From NCBI GenBank assembly GCA_037976565.1, contig CP137669.1, forward strand, positions 35,147,613 to 35,211,612: a stretch of DNA of 64,000 nt, in the 5' to 3' direction. This DNA comes from Mesocentrotus franciscanus (Eukaryota > Echinodermata > Echinoidea > Camarodonta > Strongylocentrotidae). Positions 34,194 through 46,600 of this stretch are shown piece after piece. The translations under genes and the position numbers were made by a program. Below the pieces are notes generated by a model, which was given only the letters and a program-made list of their open reading frames with translations, was not told the DNA's origin and did not search any database. Every line of letters starts with the position of its first letter. Positions within the stretch are counted from its first letter, which is position 1.

Positions 34194-36792
34194 GTAAGTT
34201 TCCATATTCATATTTTAGGGGGTCTGTTTCCTCGGACACCTATACCTTACCTGTTCGCAGATTTATTTATTGTGTCTAGACATAGGCCGGAGGTTGACTT
34301 GGGTTAAATAGAGCTCAAATCGTTGCCAAGAAGTGTAGGTTCAACCATGTCAAGGTGTTTCTACGACTGCCGAAAATCTTACGCGTCTTTCTTCCAAACA
34401 CAAAAAATCAGAAGCAAATTAGTCATCTCTATAGATACATGAGTTATTTATAAAAAACGAAGGAATAAGAGTTGTTGTCAATTAATGTGTCGATCATGTG
34501 TGTCCATTTAACCATTGGGGGTATTTTTTGTTAAGCGATGCATGATAAAGGTATTGTTCTCCATTGATCGTAGGCGCACTAAAGACAAAGGACACGCCAA
34601 ACCGTTGTTAACAACAGGCATGATTATCGAAACGGAAGCACAGAATGAGCGTTCACGATAAAATCTTATATGGGAACACGCAGTTGTCAATTCTAACTAT
34701 ACTAGACGTGGAGAACATAGCAAAACGACACAAAAACACCTGAAACTACATATTTATTTCAAAGCATTCTCAGAGGGATTTATGCACAAGTTGACACCAT
34801 TTTGCTTTCAAGTTATCATGTATAATTTATTTCCAATTCCAACTAACAAGCAAAAGTAAACAATGTATATCACACCTTAATTGGTAACATTTAAACATAC
34901 CAGAAAATCGTCATATACCTCTCAATAATCTAATGTTTTCGCAAAGATGTTACACGCTACAAATACTGATCATTAATAGTGATCTGTCAGTAATTATGAA
35001 AGGTTCAGTGACCCAATCAGAATTCTACATCAAGTGTCTCTCCAAGCACCTCCGTCTTGAGCCATCTGTTTCACCAGTTCATATCCTGTTGCTCCACATT
35101 CTGCGATTAAATCATCTGAAAGTGTTCTTTGATGATACCGGAGTATTCATGAAATCGCTATAATGCAGTGTCAGACAATAAATAGGAAATCCACATTTAA
35201 TCAAAAATATATCAAGAGCCAAAGATTAAAAAAAAAAAATCGAACAGGAAGATCTGAAAGCTTATACGCTTCTCTTTAATATGATGTGTACACTTTCAAA
35301 TAATTATTGAAATAGATAACAAAGGAATGTTTTTTGTTAAACATATCAACAACGTGCATGCTTGCAAAAGTTACAGGGTTGAATGAATTTCACGTTTGTA
35401 AATTATCAGTGAAGCGTGGTGTTATCCTGTGCATTCAATATTTGTCTTGAAGAAAATTCTAAAAGGTGTTTTCAAACTTCAAGGTTATCTTAACTCATGT
35501 ACTATATAGACTAAAAATGATGGTGGACTTATCATAGGAAAGGTTGGGTCCCGTCCCTACATAAGCTTTTGCTTTCTTCAGTTTTTCATTGCAAACAACT
35601 CTGACTATAGGCTTTATATTGATAATCTAGGACCTCCTTACCCTTTTTTGTATGATTATTTTCATATTCATATAATTGTAAGGTATTGCGTGATAAATGA
35701 CGTGGTTTTTTTAATTGTGGTTTTTCGTTAATTACTAATTACTGTGCCTGTTTTGCAAAATGGAACATGTGATTCTGTAGTTGCAATTAAAAAACACATC
35801 TTTTAAGATCAAATTGGTTTAGTCATCTCAGGGTGGAAACGAAACTGAACGAAAAACGGGGTCGTCCCACGGTCTATATTCAGTAACAAGTAATCATGAT
35901 TGGAAAATGTTATGCGGATGAACAGGGAGGGGGTTGTGGGGCTGTGGCCCCTCGGCATAAGACTAGTGTAAACGTACATAATCATTTTGAATTTGTTGTG
36001 ACTTGCGATGCCAACTGTAATCGTCAAATTCCAATCCATAATTTCACATGCCAAAGGCCAATTTGAATGATCTACCAGACGACTCTTAACAATTACATTT
36101 CACGCTTATTAACTTCAACATTTCCACTTTTGTGTATGATATTCAAGAACGAAATTATACATCGACAGTTATTGATGTCAGTCATTCAACCAAAAACTTC
36201 AGCAGACAATCCATTCAAAACTATAGCAAAGGCAAATCTAATGTTTCACGGGAAATATCGGTGACAATAAGAATAAAATTGCTTGATAAAGCTATGAGAA
36301 AAAAGAGAGCATTAAATGGGCTTTCAGATCGGAATGCTGGACTTGGCGTGCCTTGTGAAACTGTGAAGGTTATTGTAGGCATTGAACACGTACGTCGACA
36401 TCGAGGATTGGCTTTTTTGGCAGTACAGTCCGATATACATTCTGTATTTCTGTATGACCGGAGAAAATTTGGAATAGATATGGAAAAAAAAAGGGGGAAT
36501 TGCAGAATAAAGACTTCCCCTAAGGTTAGATACACATCCGGTATTTACATCCTATAATGTACACATTATCTGAGAAACTAAGGAATTGTGATTTATGTTT
36601 GCCATCATTTTGCATTATTCTATCGCACAGTATCCGCATTCAAAATACTTATGTTATAATGTTTACCTGGAGTATACAACAAAAAATTGAAGACCTGGGT
36701 ACAATAAGTAGTCGTATTAGTCGTAGTGGTAGTGGTGGTAGTGATGGTGGTAGTGATGCCGGTAGTTGTAGTGGTAGCAGTAGTAGTAGTAA

Positions 36793-36842
<50 letters not shown>

Positions 36843-36867
36843 ATAGCAGTAGTAGTAGTAGTAGTAA

Positions 36868-36912
<45 letters not shown>

Positions 36913-39900
36913 AAGAAGTAGTAGTGTAGAAGTAGCAGTAGTAGTTATTTCCCGTAACATTTTAAGAAGTATGTCACAGACGTTCAGTAATGGTATCGAT
37001 AATGTTCATTTTCAGTAGATTCGTAAGGGGAAACTTTTCTAAAATCTTAAAGATTATTAGGAAAAAATAGATAAACAGTGCCTTTAGTGAATTTTTTTCT
37101 TCACATTCAGGCATTTGTATTTTCATGTGTAAGAGTACTTGAGCGAAGTAGTTGCTAGAAGATGAAAACACCGCAGTCTGCCATGCTGCATCCCAAAGTC
37201 ATCTCGAATTGTTGATTTCACAGATCACTCTTTGCCATGATGCAAAATAGAATTACATTATCAAAACAGTATACGTTTTGATAGATAGTATCATGTTTTG
37301 GCTAACCAGTGATTTACCAGCGTATATTGCCGTGAATTGTACCTGTGTAGGTAGAGATATCAAGAGGCAATTTTTGAAAAACAATTTTTGATCATCAATA
37401 TTTCAGGTCCTTATTAAACCCTATATTCTTCTGCCTTTATTTACCGTTTCAACAAGTTTACAGCGCGATGATAATGGTATGGAATCCGTATCTCCAAAAG
37501 CTGTGTCATCTGGGTGTTTCAACAATTAATTTAGTTTACAATTAATTACTTTCGCTCTACTGAGCACTGGGAATATGGCTCACTCATGCATAAATTAATC
37601 AGCGATGATGGTGGACACCCAATAACGTTCCGGTGAGAAGAAGATTAAACTGAAATATATTGACTGGAATCAATTGAGAGGTGATCTGACATTTTCTCCG
37701 GCCACTCTGCGCCGATTTTTTCTTCTTCATGTTTTTTCATGAGGTGGGGGGTCAATGATGTAGATTTAGGATTTGAATTGCAACTAGTTAAAGTTAAACT
37801 TCAGATAGTGTTAACAATTGTCTGTAGAGGAATGTCGCAAAAAGGTGTATCTACAATCAAGCAATACTAAAGTTTGAAACGGATGCTTTTGTCATACATT
37901 TCATACATTTTTTTTCTCACAAAAAATAAAATAAAATAAATAAATAACTGAAGCAAATACGGTGGATGATATATCAGTAAAAAAAAGTTAGAGAGTTTTA
38001 GAGTTAAAATTATTCTTAAATTGTAGCAATCTTCGTCTATTCAGAGCAAGAAGTGCGTTAAAGTATATACAGATTAACGTGCTTTTGGCTCAACGGATTA
38101 TCATTCAGTCACTGAATGCTATCAATGCTTTTATTAATGCATAATCATTAGATATTGACAGTGATGAAGTGCCAGAGGGGGTGCGCTTTGCATATTCAAG
38201 TGACAATACAGAGCAAATCCCATGTCGATAACGGTGACGATAAAAATGACTAAAATCAGTATCCTAAAGTTTAATAGAAAGGTCGTAATTACGTGTCATC
38301 TCTTTCTTTGATAGGCAAAAGGCAAATAAATTATGACATATACTTCAATTATCATTTGTTGTTGTTGAATATTTCTTAAAAAAACATTGGAGATGATAGG
38401 AGATGAAGAAAAAAGTCAAGAAAAATGAGATGGAAGAGAAGAAAAATGAAATGTAGGGTAAGAAGACAAAAAGTGGAGATGATGAAGAAGAAGAGGAAGA
38501 AGAAAATGGAGAAAAACGAGAGGAAAAAAAAGACGACGAAGAAGATTACAACAAGGTTTTCATGATAAGATGTGTTATTATCATTTTCATGATTGAACCT
38601 TTTATATGTCTCGTCTACAAATATTTGGACGACAGTTTTCGGCTGAAATTAATGCAAAACAGAAAAGAGAGGATGACGAATTGTTTATAATAATTTAAGT
38701 TAAAACAGCCTTGTATCCCTGGTGCGGCGGTGTGTATAAACCTGAAACCAAATACTCAAAAATATAATCTCCACCTGTCTTCGCAAACATTTTGCACGAT
38801 GAAACAATTACGATTCCTGCTGGCTGCACCCAATCTCAAAAGACCCTATACAAAATAATGGATTTTCCATGAATTCAATCAATAAATATATGATCATGAG
38901 AGAGATGTAAACAAGTTCATCCTTTAAAAACAGGAACTAGTACAGCAGGGATCACTACATGATGTCTGCTAGTTTTATTAACGGTTTAAATGTCGGGTCA
39001 ACGGTCATGATCAATGTCGAATGCTATATAAATCAGCAGCGTACACACGAGGGTATATAATTTCATTCCCATTCCGAAAAAAAATATATAGTGCAACGAT
39101 AGAAGGAGGGCCCGGTAATAACGTAGACAAATCAGGGGTATCCCGAGAGGGGGAGGGGCGGGCGAGGGGCGGTGGTGCAGCCCTTCGATTTTTTTAAATT
39201 TTGTTTGCTAATGAAAATATTCAGGAAACCGTTATCTCATGTTCACCTACGGAGGTGCATGGTCTCTCTTTATTCGTTGTTACAAAAGTTGATGTTCGGG
39301 CAAATCGCGTAACCCCTGGCAACACCTATCCGCTTATTCAAAGCTTTGATTTTTGTGTAGTCTTATACTTCATCGCCAAACTGACCCCCGACACACACAA
39401 AAATGGAACCTCTGTTGAAAACTTCGGACTTTTGCGGACCGGCTTTAGCCTCCCAACATGATTATACCGGCGAATTAGAAAATCTAAAAACGATTTTGTT
39501 TTGTTTTCTAGAACCCGATAATATGTATATAACAAGACTAAAGTATGGGTATAAATAAGACATAATGAACAAAAACTCGAGAATAAATTCAGGATTATTC
39601 TTGAGTAATATATTTGTACCGTGTATGGTATTTCTGCTCGTCTAACAGCGAGGAAGGACTATACCATTTTCAAATGTAGGTACACGCATTGTAGAAGATG
39701 GCGTAGATACAAGGGGCAAAGGGCTATGTGCCCCCCCCCAATCAAACAGTGAAAAAACAAGAAAGAAAGAGAAAGTGAAACGAAAGGGGACAAGGACGTT
39801 CAATTACAGAAGATGCCTCGACCACTTTCATTTTCATTTTTCTGGGGCACCGATCTTTTCCCCAACCGTACCAGCGCCCTATCAATGGGTGGCCTGACGC

Positions 39901-41297
39901 TACGCTAGGAACAGCTTAAGAGATCGGTCCTAAAATATAATTTAATTTGTTTTTGTTTTTTCTTTTAGAGGGTATTAATGACGTTCGATCACGCCTTTAT
40001 ACCAAGATCTTGATGGATTACCAGTTGCTGATGTCACCAAATCAAGATACTGATGCTGTTACCATCGACATTGCATTATCAATACAGCATATCGGACAAG
40101 TGGTATGAGTCAGTCATGTTTCTTACTTTTTAAAAACAAATTAATATCAGTTTTATTCTACTTGGAATTGTACGATTGCAATAATTGGCGATTTTAGCTT
40201 CCGAGCAATTAGCTTGCAGTCGTTATTTAACAATTTTTGTTAAAATGTTTTCTATTCCTCCTTTTGACATGTTGTACTAGCATAAAAACCACCATAACCG
40301 TCATTATCCTCTTCGATTCTTTTTGTCCACCGTCATTTACACACTTCCAACACATCCACCACCACCACCACCTCCTTCTCACAATCGAAAAAACATGGGA
40401 GAGGCATTAAGGGCATATACACTCTGCTTTTTTTGGGAAAAGAATAGGGTACAATTATCTAACGCCCAGTAGTACCAAATACATCCCCATTTTTTAATAT
40501 TATGTATGTACCCACTGTGGCGTGGATAGGGAGGGGGGTTGGGGCACATGTCCCCCGTTCAATCCCCCTAAGGAGAATTATAGAGAGCTAATATAAGGGA
40601 GAGGGGTTTAAGGAGGAGAAAACTAAACGAAAGACCTCTTCACGTATACCATAATCAGTGGCCTTGTAAATTCGCACTTCATTTAACATTTCCGAGTTTG
40701 ATCGGTGTCTCCCCCTTGCCAGTGCCCCACCCTAATGCCTGTGCCTTCTCAACTGGCATCCCTGCTACGCCACAATGCCCCTCAACACACACGCACACAC
40801 TCTCTCCAAATTTTTGTTTCCTATTTGAACTACATGCATAATGATTCTTGATTACAACATTTCCGACAACACATTTATTATTATTTGTGTTCTAAATTCC
40901 GTTCATTTTTATTATATTACAGAATGAAGCGGATGGCACTGTAAAAGTAACCTTTGGACTTTATCAGGTAAGATTAATGACTCATTTAAGAAATCAAGGA
41001 AGTCATTTTTGTCAGACCTTTGAGACAATGAGAATGAAATCGTCTAGCGATTTGCAAACAGTTCAATTCAATTCAATTCAATTCATTTTTTTTATTTTTT
41101 TATTCAACGACATAAAAAATAATAAATGTACAATACAATAAATCTTGTTGACATATAATTATATAAAGTTAACATAAAGTTAACATATCGTTAGGGGCAA
41201 CCAAAAAAGATCGAGATCTTGTGAACTGGCGCCCCTTTTTAGAAAATTAGCAAATTACAAATAAAACATTGTTAATAATCACACGCAGACATATCCA

Positions 41298-41329
<32 letters not shown>

Positions 41330-44300
41330 ACTCACCATCTTTACTCTATAACAAGATAAAGAGAAGGAAGGAGGAAGAGAGATTACATGTACAGTGTACA
41401 TATATGAGGTAAATTAACATTAGCATCAATGCAAGTCTGAATACAAATTAAGGGGGAGATCTAGGTCCACTGCAAATGAAATACCCGTTCACACCATACA
41501 ATACTTACACATGAAAAAAATACGAGCCTAAAAACTGAAAGAAACCATTAATTCAATGATGTTCAGCCGTGCACGACCAAATTTTTTTTAATGTACGGTA
41601 CTCTTTTGAATATTGTTTATGCTAGATTTTCCAAGTTTTTAATTCCGATTGTGGGCGTGTCGATCATAACACTTGCGGTGAGACCGTATGGCCGTAGGTG
41701 GTGAGAATGAAAAAAAAAAAGACACTTAATCAACATTTGCCTTTTTATTTTTAGATTTTCTATTTGTTGCATTTCGTGCATAAAAGAGATATACCTGAAG
41801 CAGTACAGCGGTTTATAGCTGAACACAAAAATAATTTCTATATTAAGGGGGTGGAATATACATTGAGGGCTTGCGACCTTCAACAAGCTGCAAGCACGAT
41901 AAAGGACTGATATAAAGGACTGATATCGGGCTGGTAAGTCTTCTAAAAGTCTACTTTTCACATTTTCCTCAGCACATCTAATTTTTTTCTTCTTACGTGT
42001 TTCGTTAATTAACCGGTCCCTGCATGAACCACTAAACTGAACGCATGAGGCCGATATAAGGCCATATAAAAAATATTCATGTTTAGCGTCCCCGCCCGCT
42101 TCCTTTTTGGGGGCCGCCTGCCCTTTTTTTTTCAAAATTTTTTTTTCAATTTTTTTTTTTTTTAAAAAAAACATGAATAACATACTGCTAAAATGGTCTT
42201 GTACTGAATTAAAAAAAAAAAACAACACATAAATGCTGGGGGCCATCTTGAAAAATAGCCCGAAAGGCTGCCCAGCCAGTCGGGGAAAATGTACAGAGCG
42301 GCCATTTTGAAAGAAAAAAAAGAAAAAGAAAGGGCCTCTTCCTTCCTATTTTTCAAAAAGGCAGGACGCTAAACATGTTTTTTTTTTCATTTGGCCTAAG
42401 GAACGGCCCTTGGGCACAAGTGCAGATTCCGATAACCAGTCCGTCCCTGATTGACCCCCTCTCTATATATCTTCTCCTTATCTTCTCCTCTTCCCCTCTC
42501 TACTCTCTCCCTCTCTCTTCTCCTCTCCCCTCTCTACTCTCTCTTCCGTCTTCTCTGTTCATTCTACTGCCCCCCCCCACCTCTCTATCTCTCTCTCTCT
42601 CTCTCCTCATCGTCGTCATACAGAATTGGACAGACAAGTCCGTAGCCTGGAACCGGAGTGAATACAACATCTCGTCTATCTTCATACCGAGACACATCGT
42701 TTGGGTGCCTGACACCGTATTGCACAAGGGGTATGTAGTAACCATGATTATACATGTAATTGAATACTGTCGGCTGTCCGCAAGAAGGCTGTAACTGCCA
42801 TTGACAGGGGCGGTTTTTCCAAAGGGAGGGAGGGGGGTGAAATGTACAAAATTGTGAGTGCGAAGCCTTTACAGACCCGCTTAAGGGCCCTGAAAAATGT
42901 TGAACCTTAAGATGCTCTATGGTACATTCTGAGGCATTTCTGAATGAGTAAACTGAACATTTTATGTGAATATATTTTTTTTTGGAAGGTAAAAAGGGTA
43001 GGGGCGTGCATCCCCACGACCCCTGGACCCGCCCCTGGTTGACAGTACCTAGCTTTTACGGCTTTCTTGCATGCAGCTGACGATTATACATCAGGAGATA
43101 TGGAAGGGCCCAACTCAATTAAAACAATTTTCTAGTTATGAAAAAAAAAAATCTTAGGTTCACAAGACAGAAAACGGTCTTATTTGCATGGATCCTCTAA
43201 TACAATAATGTATATATTTTATTACATTAAGATGAAAGCTTAATGTCTCCTAAATTTATCCAAATATGGAGTTTTTCTATGTAATTACAACACTAGCTGT
43301 CACATATTCCATTATACTTGCAAGTATTTGCTATGATGGTGTGTCCATATTTGTACACATTACTCTTTCATCACCCAGTTCATTCAATATATATTATACC
43401 TACTGAAGCTCACCTGGTGACTTATCACCTATAGCATATATCATCTGTTTGTAGTCAGAAGGGCTTAGAAACGGTATTACGTATTAAGCACTATACAAAT
43501 TCAGAATTAATATTATTATTATTATTAACTTGACATTAAAGTGTAAACGTTTATGCCCTTCTGGTTCCGAACAGGACGATATTGACTTTTTCAGTGGTCG
43601 GGTAAGTCATAACATCGCCATCATCAACATATAGCTGTAAATGGCAAATATTATAAAAACATTGTCTTACCGTTGTCAATCTTGATTTCATCTCAATTCT
43701 ACAGTTAGATTGGTAAACAAACAGAGAATTCAAATGATATCCCAAGTACTACAGTTAATTTTTTTTTGGAGCACCTGCTTTCATTATCATCAGTGATTTC
43801 CTTTCAATCTTTCCTTCAGGGTAGCCACACAGCAGACCAGTTCTAAAGACGTTCTTGTCTTCCTAAGTGGACAGGTAGCCGACGTAAATATCATGGACGT
43901 CTCTTTGCCGTGTGTCAAACAAAATTCCGAACCAAAAAGTAAAATAAGCGGCAACAGAACAAATGAGGAACTTAAAGGCAAGACAAGGCGGGTGTGTACG
44001 TTGACATTGGGTTGCGCACTCGAGTCTCACGCCACCATCTTGTATGAGGCAAAACCTCCTGATGTCACTGCTCTTGGTGACATGAAGGACGACTGGCAGC
44101 TGGACATGGTGTACCCTTATGAGATGATGCAATCCAGACCGAGCCCCCATGACCCGATGGCGGTGGCTGTTTTCGATTTTATCCTGATCAAGAACACCAC
44201 GCTAATGGACACCCCTACTCAGCTAGTGGCACCGTCTATTATGACGTCACTTGCAGCACTGGGCGTGTTCTTCCTCCCACCCATGGCGGGGGAGAGAATT

Positions 44301-46156
44301 CTCATGGTAGGGCTGGCTTTCCTCGGACAACTGATGCTGACAGGATTCAGCGTCCTTGCCCAGATCCAGTCCAACGAACCTGGATCATTATACAACTTCA
44401 TGCTCTTTTCAACAGTTTACATCTTCCTCGTCATCGTGGCTGTATTGTCAATGTTCTTTGTTTTCCCGTTACTGAAGAGATTTAAAACCGTAGAGGACAA
44501 TACTGAAGAAGACGGGGCACAGTTGTTGACCATCACTGTAAGTTTTTTCAATATTTCTTATGTCATATTTAGGGTCAGAGCCCAAAGCCATACCATCACA
44601 AATGGAATGTTTGCAGGATTTCTTTTCATGACAAAAAAAAACAGTTGCTATGTGCTGAACATCATATTCAAAGAACAATAAGGGAACAAAAGTAGAAATG
44701 ATAATCGTTTTCTTGCTATTGCAAAATACTTCAATTTAGTCCTGTGGCCCATTGACTACTTTTGGATTGAGCCTTTCTTGGAGACTTAAAGCAATATACA
44801 TTTAACAACTAAATTATTCATACCCTTACCAAGCTTTGTAGTTTTTTAAGTATCTGAAAAATATATTTGTCCCGATTTTTCTTTCTTGAGAATCTGACAC
44901 ATCAAAGCTTACATCTAAAAGGTTTCAAAAATTGCCCTAATCACCTGTCCATCTTTATTAAAAAAAAATAAAAAAATCTAGTTTACAAGGGGTATGAATA
45001 ATTTAGTTTTTAACCGCATCTTTAATATCCAATAAATATCCCACTTTCCCATGAAATGTGTAAAACCATTAACCAAATCCTATCACTCAAGCTTTACATA
45101 AGTCGATGTATATCATTATGTATCATTATATATCATATCGTCTGTTTGGATCCGGAAGGACGTTAACTCTGTGTTAAATGATATGAGTTAACACCCGTTT
45201 AGTTTCAAACACACATTATTATGTAAAGAGAGAAAATTGGGAGAGTATTGCTTCCATTGATGTGGTTGCATTTTGAAACCTGGGAGCTACAAATTTACAG
45301 TTGAGTATTTCTTTTCTTTTGATGTACTTGTGTGCTAATAATTTTCATGACACATAGAGATTTGTAATATCTTTACATTTCTCTTACTGGTACTTCACCT
45401 CGTTATTCCTCTCTTTTGACCCAACATAAATGTCTCCTCTGAACCTTTTTACTACTGAATTCACACATTCCCATCGCATCATGACGAGGAGCCCTATGTC
45501 TGCGCACCTAAAATTAGACTTGAAATCGACAAGATTTTTCTTTTCTTTTCCCCTAATACTTAATCTGATATTAATCCTCATATTCTAAAGAGTAAGAGTA
45601 AGGGTGCCAAAAAGTTCATCAAAATTCAGGCAAGAACAATTTTATTTTCACAAGAAAAGGTGGAGGTATCAATTTTACATTGCAAAAATGCAAACACAAA
45701 GGTTCCCATGTCTGAGCACTCATTCACTTTACATGCAGTTTAGCATTTTTTTTAAATGTGAAAGATGCTTTTGAGGCATTGTGAATAAAAGTGCTACATT
45801 TAGATATTTCTCACTAATTTTGACTTGTTTTTTCCAATGAATACGTATCGGTGTAATACAGACAGATATTTTTGTGTTGGTTGCATGTTTTATCGGAATA
45901 GTGCATATTACACGTATGCACAGACAAGGGCGCTGCGCAGAGATGGGCGCTCTATCCATAACATAAAAACCACCTGGTCCTTGTACACCCTATCTCTCTC
46001 TCTCTCTCACTGTCCATATTCTTATAACCATCTGTTACATCATTCTGTTTTTTTGTGCAACAGGAAAAGAAATTTGTATCGACAATACCAGATGGTATCA
46101 TGTTCACCATCTTCATCACATTATACATCGTTGGCATGGTAACACTCTTCACTTGA
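34112..46156 (+). CDS. divergent Cys-loop ligand-gated ion channel subunit (6 coding exons)
   Basis: Joining 34112-34193, 39969-40102, 40923-40967, 42624-42730, 43820-44537 and 46064-46156 gives 1179 nt, 392 aa. Every junction has GT/AG and matching phase. The order is signal peptide; extracellular domain (NWTDKSVAWN, IVWVPDTVL, Cys-loop C154-C182); M1 about 258-276; M2 about 282-302 after GER; M3 about 313-339; M4 about 372-390. The 45-nt third exon is a nicotinic-receptor gene hallmark. Such subunits form pentameric channels in the plasma membrane. Oddities: the Cys-loop spans 27 residues rather than 13, without FPFD; the loop-B Trp position is Ala; there is no loop-C CC pair; loop-A Tyr is His; pore positions 2' and 6' are Leu; the M3-M4 loop is only about 30 residues. 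The ligand is unknown; it may be a non-alpha or accessory subunit. Confidence 0.85.
34194..39968 (+). other. channel intron 1 (5.8 kb)
   Basis: Donor GTAAGT and acceptor TTCTTTTAG. It contains an (AGT)n microsatellite (36716-36950), an A/G-rich tract near 38400-38550 and no recognised exon. The open frame at 36132-36557 lacks any domain and is not annotated. Confidence 0.6.
36716..36950. repeat. (AGT)n microsatellite, about 230 bp
   Basis: Almost pure AGT repeats with a few AGC, GGT and AAT interruptions. They produce poly-Ser, poly-Val and poly-Leu frames that are not genes. Confidence 0.95.
39969..40102 (+). CDS. channel exon 2: start of the ligand-binding domain
   Basis: Encodes the N-terminal helix and first strands: a VRSRLYTKILMDYQLLMSP helix of the L..LL..Y type, then VTIDIALSIQHIGQV, the usual first strand of pLGIC domains. 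The acceptor TTTTAG and donor GTATGA are acceptable. Entry phase 1 and exit phase 0. Confidence 0.85.
40923..40967 (+). CDS. channel exon 3 (45 nt)
   Basis: 15 codons, NEADGTVKVTFGLYQ, equivalent to the nicotinic-receptor segment 'DEKNQ...TNVWLKQ'. Its exact length of 45 nt equals the conserved third exon of nicotinic receptor genes. Flanked by ATTACAG and GTAAGA. Confidence 0.88.
41062..41260 (-). mobile_element. LINE 3' end with (GAATT)n tail, in intron 3
   Basis: On the minus strand a T/A-rich 3' UTR ends in tandem TTGAA units. It matches the tail type at 26690-27082. No coding part is present. Confidence 0.45.
41298..41324. repeat. (CA)n microsatellite
   Basis: Alternating CA run inside intron 3 of the channel gene. 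Confidence 0.9.
42078..42377. mobile_element. MITE in channel intron 3
   Basis: CATGTTTAGCGTCC at the left and GGACGCTAAACATG at the right are perfect 14-bp inverted ends. GCCTGCC/GGCAG and CTTTTTG/CAAAAAG words add internal symmetry, and homopolymer runs lie in the interior. The target duplication is obscured by T-runs. Confidence 0.6.
42624..42730 (+). CDS. channel exon 4: loop D to loop A
   Basis: 35 codons plus 2 nt. NWTDKSVAWNRSEYNISSI and HIVWVPDTVLHKG are diagnostic of the pLGIC family (WxDxxLxWN...IWxPDxxL). The loop-A Tyr of nicotinic receptors is replaced by His. Length 107 nt is close to the canonical 110-nt exon 4. Acceptor ATACAG, donor GGGTATGT, exit phase 2. Confidence 0.92.
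42805..43037. mobile_element. probable hAT-type MITE in channel intron 4
   Basis: CAGGGGCGG at the left and CCGCCCCTG at the right form the inverted termini, like the MITE at 12481-12648. The target duplication is not clear, though TTGAC occurs on both sides. Confidence 0.55.
43440..43525 (+). mobile_element. SINE/LINE tail fragment with (ATT)n end
   Basis: The TATTAAGCACTATACAAATTC word followed by AATATTATTATTATTATTA is the usual 3' end of widespread invertebrate SINEs or CR1-like elements. It lies in channel intron 4. The body is not recognised. Confidence 0.4.
43575..43601 (+). CDS. possible 27-nt cassette microexon of the channel gene
   Basis: 27 nt bounded by an acceptor (CCGAACAG) and a consensus donor (GTAAGT). 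It enters and leaves in phase 2, exactly as the exon 4 - exon 5 junction requires. Inclusion would insert nine residues (TILTFSVVG) in the loop after the WxPD motif. Skipping it fits the usual spacing better (21 residues from the loop-A Leu to the conserved Gly, against 23 in nicotinic receptors). It may therefore be an alternative exon or chance. Confidence 0.3.
43820..44537 (+). CDS. channel exon 5: Cys-loop, M1-M3
   Basis: 239 codons in one exon. The Cys-loop cysteines are in VSLPC and RRVCTLTLG, with 27 residues between. Then come DDWQLDMVYPY (the 'W.l' region), M1 ending FFLPP, the GER start of M2, M2 with Leu at 9' and hydrophobic 2' and 6', an EP loop, M3 and the start of the cytoplasmic loop (KTVEDNTEEDG). 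Acceptor TTCCTTCAG, donor GTAAGT. The acidic run after M3 is the only cytoplasmic loop seen. Confidence 0.92.
46064..46156 (+). CDS. channel exon 6: M4 and stop
   Basis: EKKFVSTIPDGIMFTIFITL and the next ten residues make an amphipathic lead and a transmembrane M4, ending in TGA at 46154-46156. The acceptor is TTTTTTTGTGCAACAG, phase 0. The stop almost directly follows M4, as in many pLGICs. Confidence 0.88.
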   Translation, partial: EKKFVSTIPDGIMFTIFITLYIVGMVTLFT

Positions 46157-46359
46157 AAGATGTGCTACATATATCATCCTGGAAAATTGGTGAGATCTGG
46201 CACGTGGAAGTTTTCAATTGTGATGTGTAGTAGAGACAACCGTTAAAGTTAAGAAGTACTACGTTATGTATGAGAGACTGCTCGATGTACTATGGAAAGT
46301 ATTCCTGATGATGCAGATTTGTACAAGGTTTTCAATATGTGTGCTCTAAATGAAAATGT

Positions 46360-46416
46360 AATAAAATCTGCATATCGCAAATCCTGGAAAAGGATGTGAG
46401 ATAGGGAGGGAGGGAC

Positions 46417-46447
<31 letters not shown>

Positions 46448-46600
46448 TGGAGGGTTTGTGAATAATGATTATTGAAATATTATACTGAGCCATTACAATT
46501 TTCATAACAGCTCGCATGTTTTTATTGCAGTTACACTGTACCTTGTTGAGACATATACATATACCGGTAAATGTACATTATAATTTTAAATGTAAATAAA
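46360..46600 (+). terminator. candidate polyadenylation signals of the channel gene
   Basis: AATAAA occurs at 46360-46365 and again at 46595-46600, about 200 and 440 bases after the stop codon. An (AG)n tract lies between them at 46419-46446. Either could close the 3' UTR. Confidence 0.4.
46419..46446. repeat. (AG)n microsatellite
   Basis: GAGAGAGAG run in the putative 3' UTR of the channel gene. Confidence 0.9.

Noticed and set aside
36132..36557. 141-codon frame in channel intron 1
   Set aside because: No recognisable domain or splice context, and the opposite strand is equally open; not enough to call a gene.
36557..37018. Poly-Ser, poly-Val and poly-Leu frames
   Set aside because: Products of the (AGT)n microsatellite on both strands.
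40513..40775. MITE with TGTGGCGT...ACGCCACA ends in channel intron 2
   Set aside because: Short, imperfect tips and no target duplication; possible but unproven.
41617..42246. 209-codon minus-strand frame
   Set aside because: Overlaps a MITE with homopolymer runs and has no domain.
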